A DNA stretch of 64,000 bases from Lachnospiraceae bacterium KGMB03038 (GTDB lineage Bacteria; Bacillota; Clostridia; Lachnospirales; Lachnospiraceae). The stretch's first letter is position 1. Every line of letters begins with the position of its first letter. The notes under the pieces are model-generated. The model searched no databases, had not been told where the DNA came from, and worked only from the letters and a program-made list of their open reading frames with translations. This document shows, piece by piece, positions 60,856-64,000 of the stretch. Where the stretch lies: positions 2,818,501 through 2,882,500 of the forward strand of contig CP041667.1 in NCBI GenBank assembly GCA_007361935.1, read 5' to 3'. The position numbers were made by a program, and so were the translations under genes.

Positions 60856-62037
60856 TTAACGATAAGATTTCTGATAGATCAGGGCTGTGTCTTCCACACT
60901 CAGTTCTACCCGGTCTGCCGCGTACAGGCCTCCCATGGTATCTTTGGCTTTCTGGGCCATTTCCTGGAACTCTTCCGGTTTCAGTCCGTAATCAGACATC
61001 TTCAGATCGTCTACGCCGCAGGCTTTCTGAAGATCCGCAAGGGCATGGACGAAATCCATGGGTTCTTCCGCATCCTCTTTCCCAAGGGCTTTCGCCATCT
61101 GGATAAACCGGTCGTCACAGGCGTGCTTCTCAATAAAGTATTTATAATATTCCAGGCTGATCATGATCAGTCCCGCCCCATGGGGCAGTTCCGGGTGCAT
61201 GGCGGACATAGCGTGTTCCATGGAATGTTCGCTGCTGCACGCGCCGAGCTCCATCACATGGCCGGACAAGGTATTGGCAAATGCCACGTGCTCTCTTGCC
61301 TCCAGGTCCTGGCCATCTTTCACAGCCCTGGCCAGATATTTTCCAATATTCTCAATGGTTGTCAGGGCAAACATATCGCTCATCAGATTGGCCGGACTGG
61401 TGATGTAGGCCTCTGTACTGTGGAATAAGGCGTCAAATCCCTGATAGGCTGTGAATTTAGGCGGAACGGTGGTCATCAGCTCCGGATCCACCACTGCCAG
61501 TACCGGATGGCTGGCATCCGCGCCGCCAAGGCCGATCTTCTCATCATATTTTTCATTGTTGACCACGCCCCAGGCGTCCACTTCTGATCCCGTGCCTGCC
61601 GTTGTAGTGACAGCCACTACCGGAAGCGGCGTCTCTGTATACGGCTTGCAGCCGCCGTGGCCTCCAAACGCGTAGTCCCACACATCTCCTGGATTTGTGG
61701 CCATGATGGCGATGATCTTAGAGGCGTCCATGACACTTCCGCCGCCTAACGCGACGATAAAGTCGCATCGACTTTCCTTTACAAAAGCCGCGCCTTCCAT
61801 CACCGTACTGGCCAGAGGATTGGCCTGGATCTTATCGAAGAGCACCGTCTCAATACCGGCGCTATGAAGCTGTTCTTCCGTCCGTTCAAGAGATCCGTTG
61901 GCGCGGGTGGATTTCCCATTGGAGATCACCACCGCCGCTTTTTTGCCAAGGTTCAAAGTCTTTATATTTTCTCCCAATTCATTCAAACGGCCTGGGCCAA
62001 ATAATACTCTTGTGGGCTGATAAAAATTGTAACTCAT
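60856..62037 (-). CDS. Iron-containing alcohol dehydrogenase
   Basis: A 393-residue group III dehydrogenase. The NAD-binding loop is GGGSVMDASKIIAIMATNPG near residue 97 and TTTAGTGSEVDAW follows; metal ligands lie in ALFHSTEAYI and SSEHSMEHAMSAMHPELPHGAGL. It differs clearly from the dehydrogenase at 55732, so it is not a recent duplicate. First gene behind the second LysR-box promoter, with the iron-sulfur aldo/keto reductase next. It probably reduces aldehydes or oxidises alcohols; substrate unknown. Confidence 0.93.
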   Translation of the reverse strand: MSYNFYQPTRVLFGPGRLNELGENIKTLNLGKKAAVVISNGKSTRANGSLERTEEQLHSAGIETVLFDKIQANPLASTVMEGAAFVKESRCDFIVALGGGSVMDASKIIAIMATNPGDVWDYAFGGHGGCKPYTETPLPVVAVTTTAGTGSEVDAWGVVNNEKYDEKIGLGGADASHPVLAVVDPELMTTVPPKFTAYQGFDALFHSTEAYITSPANLMSDMFALTTIENIGKYLARAVKDGQDLEAREHVAFANTLSGHVMELGACSSEHSMEHAMSAMHPELPHGAGLIMISLEYYKYFIEKHACDDRFIQMAKALGKEDAEEPMDFVHALADLQKACGVDDLKMSDYGLKPEEFQEMAQKAKDTMGGLYAADRVELSVEDTALIYQKSYR

Positions 62038-62118
62038 AAAAGTGCCTCCTTCTTGAATCTGTTTCTTCTATAAACCATGATGCCTGCGGATTGTGACCTG
62101 CTGCCCCTGGCATCATTT

Positions 62119-62188
62119 ATTATAATTTTGCTCAGATTTCCTGTCCAATACTTCCTTTTCACGTCTGACCATACCTAAAAAGCATGGT
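62119..62188 (-). promoter_or_regulatory. Promoter with LysR box, adh-akr operon
   Basis: Minus-strand -10 TATAAT (62119-62124), -35 TTGGAC (62143-62148, spacer 18) and LysR box ACCAT-N11-ATGGT (62168-62188), 19 bases upstream of the -35. Shared AAGTATT(A/G)GAC around the -35 and the same box spacing as at 59659-59730 point to one regulator. Confidence 0.75.
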
Positions 62189-62198
62189 TCATGCCAGC

Positions 62199-62211
62199 TG
62201 CTCTTTCACAT
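62199..62211. repeat. 13-base target duplication, IS30 copy 2 left
   Basis: TGCTCTTTCACAT, identical to 63921-63933. Confidence 0.9.
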
Positions 62212-63920
62212 GGTTAATTGAAATCCTTACTGCAACATTGAAGTTGTAACTGCACATTGAAAACTTTATGAAGTTGTAACTGCATAATATCATGAGTAAC
62301 TGCAACAGTTTTAAGCTGTTTTTCTGGCTTTGGATTGCCTTTTTCCGATTTTCCTTGTAAAATTTCTTAAAGGAAGGCATGACAAAACACAGACTGCATT
62401 TTTTACTTTTCGCAGAAGTTGTAAATGCACCCTGTTTGTGTTTCCTTTTTTATCGTGTCCTGTCTTCTCTTAAATTCCGGTTTACTTCTTAAATAAAGCC
62501 GGTGTAAGGGTTATGGAATCGGATGGGATCTTTTCAAGGCCCAGGAGGTTCGCAGTCTCCTGGCCGTAGATCTTGATAAAAAGATCTATAGGAGCCTGTC
62601 CGTTCCACTTTTTTCGGGGATAGGAATTGATGTGGTTCATCATTTCCCTGATTTCTTCTTCCGTATATTCATCCTTTGCATGATTTTTAGGTATGATATA
62701 ACGGATCAATTCATGGTTCCGTTCACAGTTGCTCTTCTGATTTGTATTCATCGGGTTACAATAGAATACGCGGCACTGGATCTCTCCGGTCTCCATATCT
62801 GCTTCGATTTTTTCGGGATCGCTGAATTCGCTTCCCCGATCGGTAATAATAACCTGAAAAAGCATCCGGAATTTCTCATCTCCAAGTGCTTTCCGCAGCC
62901 GGCAGAATATTTCTGTTACTGATCCCGCTGTGTTGCGCTCTCTCAGGAACATGAGCTGTACGTCACAGTTGGTAAACAAGATTGTCAGCAGTGTCTGGCC
63001 GCCTTTGTGTATGACCACACTGTCCATCTGGCTGACTATGGCATCTGGATTCTGGCGCATATATTCCTCGTATTCCTCATAACTGCGTCCGATATGGCAT
63101 TTCCGGTCTACCCGGAGAACCGGACCGCTCTTTTTCCGTTCCGGTCTGCGCAGTTTCCTTCTCAGGTCTATATTTCTGGCATCCAAAAGGCCTGCATCAA
63201 TATAGGAATAGATCGTCCGTTCCGATACGGGCAGTTCATCTCTGTGACGTTCACAGATAACCGGGAGTGACTGCCCCTTTTTTAACAGCGGTGTGATCGT
63301 ATCATTGATCCGGTTTAACTCCTGCTCTGTAAGAGAGATTCCTTTACGGGATTCAGAGAGCATCTGTTCATACTGCTGCTGAGCATGCTTGGCGTCATAG
63401 AGCATCCTGCGCAGACGGCAGCGAAGCCGGTGGTCACAGGCATTACAGACAAACGGCGACTTTTCGTAATCTGTACAGAACTCTTCCTGATAATCAGGGC
63501 ATCCTTCCTGACATCGTCCACATGCTGTCTGGCACTGTTTCTTCCCACGAAAGCATCCCTGACGGCAGTTTGGGATTCTGGTACAGGTACAATGGTGGAT
63601 ACAGTTATTGCCCCCTGACGTTTTGACCAGCCTGCGGTGTGCTTTGATCTCTCTGCCGACAGTAGACCGATCCTTTCCAATGTTTTTGGCGATCTGTGCG
63701 ACCTTCAATCCCTGCTGCAGACCTGACTGGATGGCGAGCCTGTCGTCATATGTAAGGTGTTTATTACTCATGGTTACCTCCAATCCGAAGACAGGACAAG
63801 GATAGTATACTGGAAAAAAGGCAAAAAGAAACCATGAAGTTACAACTGCAACTCCATGGCTCATATGCCTTGTAATTCTAACCGCAACAACCTATGTTGC
63901 AATTAATTTTTCAATTAACC
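62212..63920 (-). mobile_element. IS30-family element, copy 2
   Basis: 1709 bases, same ends and same transposase as copy 1 and in the same orientation. It inserted in the last codons of the lysR remnant with a 13-base duplication of its own. Confidence 0.92.
62482..63771 (-). CDS. IS30-family transposase, copy 2
   Basis: A 429-residue transposase with the same translation as the copy at 50187-51476: N-terminal helix-turn-helix, cysteine-rich region and DDE core (QMDSVV, IITDRGSEF, NCERNHELI). Start chosen at ATG 63771 after GGAGGTAACC. Two identical intact copies suggest recent movement in this genome. Confidence 0.93.
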   Translation of the reverse strand: MSNKHLTYDDRLAIQSGLQQGLKVAQIAKNIGKDRSTVGREIKAHRRLVKTSGGNNCIHHCTCTRIPNCRQGCFRGKKQCQTACGRCQEGCPDYQEEFCTDYEKSPFVCNACDHRLRCRLRRMLYDAKHAQQQYEQMLSESRKGISLTEQELNRINDTITPLLKKGQSLPVICERHRDELPVSERTIYSYIDAGLLDARNIDLRRKLRRPERKKSGPVLRVDRKCHIGRSYEEYEEYMRQNPDAIVSQMDSVVIHKGGQTLLTILFTNCDVQLMFLRERNTAGSVTEIFCRLRKALGDEKFRMLFQVIITDRGSEFSDPEKIEADMETGEIQCRVFYCNPMNTNQKSNCERNHELIRYIIPKNHAKDEYTEEEIREMMNHINSYPRKKWNGQAPIDLFIKIYGQETANLLGLEKIPSDSITLTPALFKK

Positions 63921-63933
63921 TGCTCTTTCACAT
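63921..63933. repeat. 13-base target duplication, IS30 copy 2 right
   Basis: TGCTCTTTCACAT, identical to 62199-62211. Confidence 0.9.
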
Positions 63934-64000
63934 AAGCGATGAACTTCTCCGCCGCCTTTGTAATACTTTCCTCCCTGACCACCGTTAAAAAATAACGCAG

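Larger units (their letters stand above)
62189..64000 (-). pseudogene. lysR-type regulator, collapsed and interrupted by IS30
   Basis: Removing IS30 copy 2 and one target copy, the minus strand reads LRYFLTVVREESITKAAE, the opening helix of a LysR regulator, joined in frame to KFIAYVKEQLA-stop (stop at 62189), a typical LysR C terminus. About 260 residues of the middle are missing. The 5' end lies beyond base 64000. The stop adjoins the LysR box at 62168. Both the internal deletion and the insertion make it non-functional. Confidence 0.8.

Noticed and set aside
49904..63933. Composite transposon formed by the two IS30 copies around the redox cluster
   Set aside because: Each copy has its own complete and different 13-base duplication, so each inserted singly; the cluster reads as resident chromosome.

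Overview
The window looks like part of the chromosome of an anaerobic gut Firmicute, most likely Lachnospiraceae (inference). The reasons are a Tn1549-type conjugative element, EFR1-type flavodoxin/ferredoxin proteins, extracytoplasmic flavodoxin lipoproteins, iron alcohol dehydrogenases and clean Gram-positive ribosome binding sites.

Layout. (1) From 1 to about 32640 lies most of an integrative conjugative element (ICE) of the Tn1549 family, read leftwards: a DUF6017 replication-type protein, DUF5348, PcfB, the coupling protein VirD4, Maff2, a TrbL/VirB6-like channel protein, PrgI, VirB4, a DNA methylase, a CHAP hydrolase (CD1108 type), DUF4315, CD1107/DUF4366, a VanZ-like passenger, topoisomerase III and ArdA. 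The integrase is not in the window and presumably lies left of base 1. The ICE carries two insertions. A 2.74 kb group II intron sits in virD4 and, if spliced at 27023 and 29764, restores a 595-residue protein. A 13.6 kb mobilizable element (IME, about 11637-25226) splits maff2. The IME has a large serine recombinase, VirE and CHC2 replication proteins, a MobA/MobL relaxase with an RSF1010-like oriT candidate, a RepA-type initiator, and an inserted resistance block: aph(3')-IIIa, sat4, aadE, a methyltransferase and a nucleotidyltransferase. Resistance genes are therefore nested three deep.

(2) From 32640 to 43490 is a worn accessory region: a membrane protein truncated at the ICE edge, an IS1182 element, a small acidic protein, an mcrBC restriction operon with mcrB broken by an IS256 element (8 bp target duplication), two unexplained tandem stem-loops, and an XRE regulator with a doubled operator. 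It ends at tRNA-Pro and tRNA-Gln.

(3) From 43864 to 49795 are ordinary chromosomal genes: purC, a MarR/DHA2 efflux pair, D-serine ammonia-lyase, an aldo/keto reductase and a flavodoxin-fold reductase.

(4) From 51679 to 62037 is a redox cluster read leftwards, flanked by two copies of one IS30-family element, each with its own 13 bp target duplication. It holds three flavodoxin-fold lipoproteins, two DUF4405 membrane proteins, a lipoprotein ApbE, a flavodoxin/ferredoxin chimera, two iron alcohol dehydrogenases, an iron-sulfur aldo/keto reductase and a hydrolase. It appears controlled by a MerR-type promoter (19 bp spacer filled by a dyad) and by two matched LysR boxes. The adjacent lysR gene survives only as its two ends fused together and is itself hit by the second IS30 copy. 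This cluster, read as a membrane-anchored flavodoxin electron-transfer system, is the best candidate here for something undescribed.
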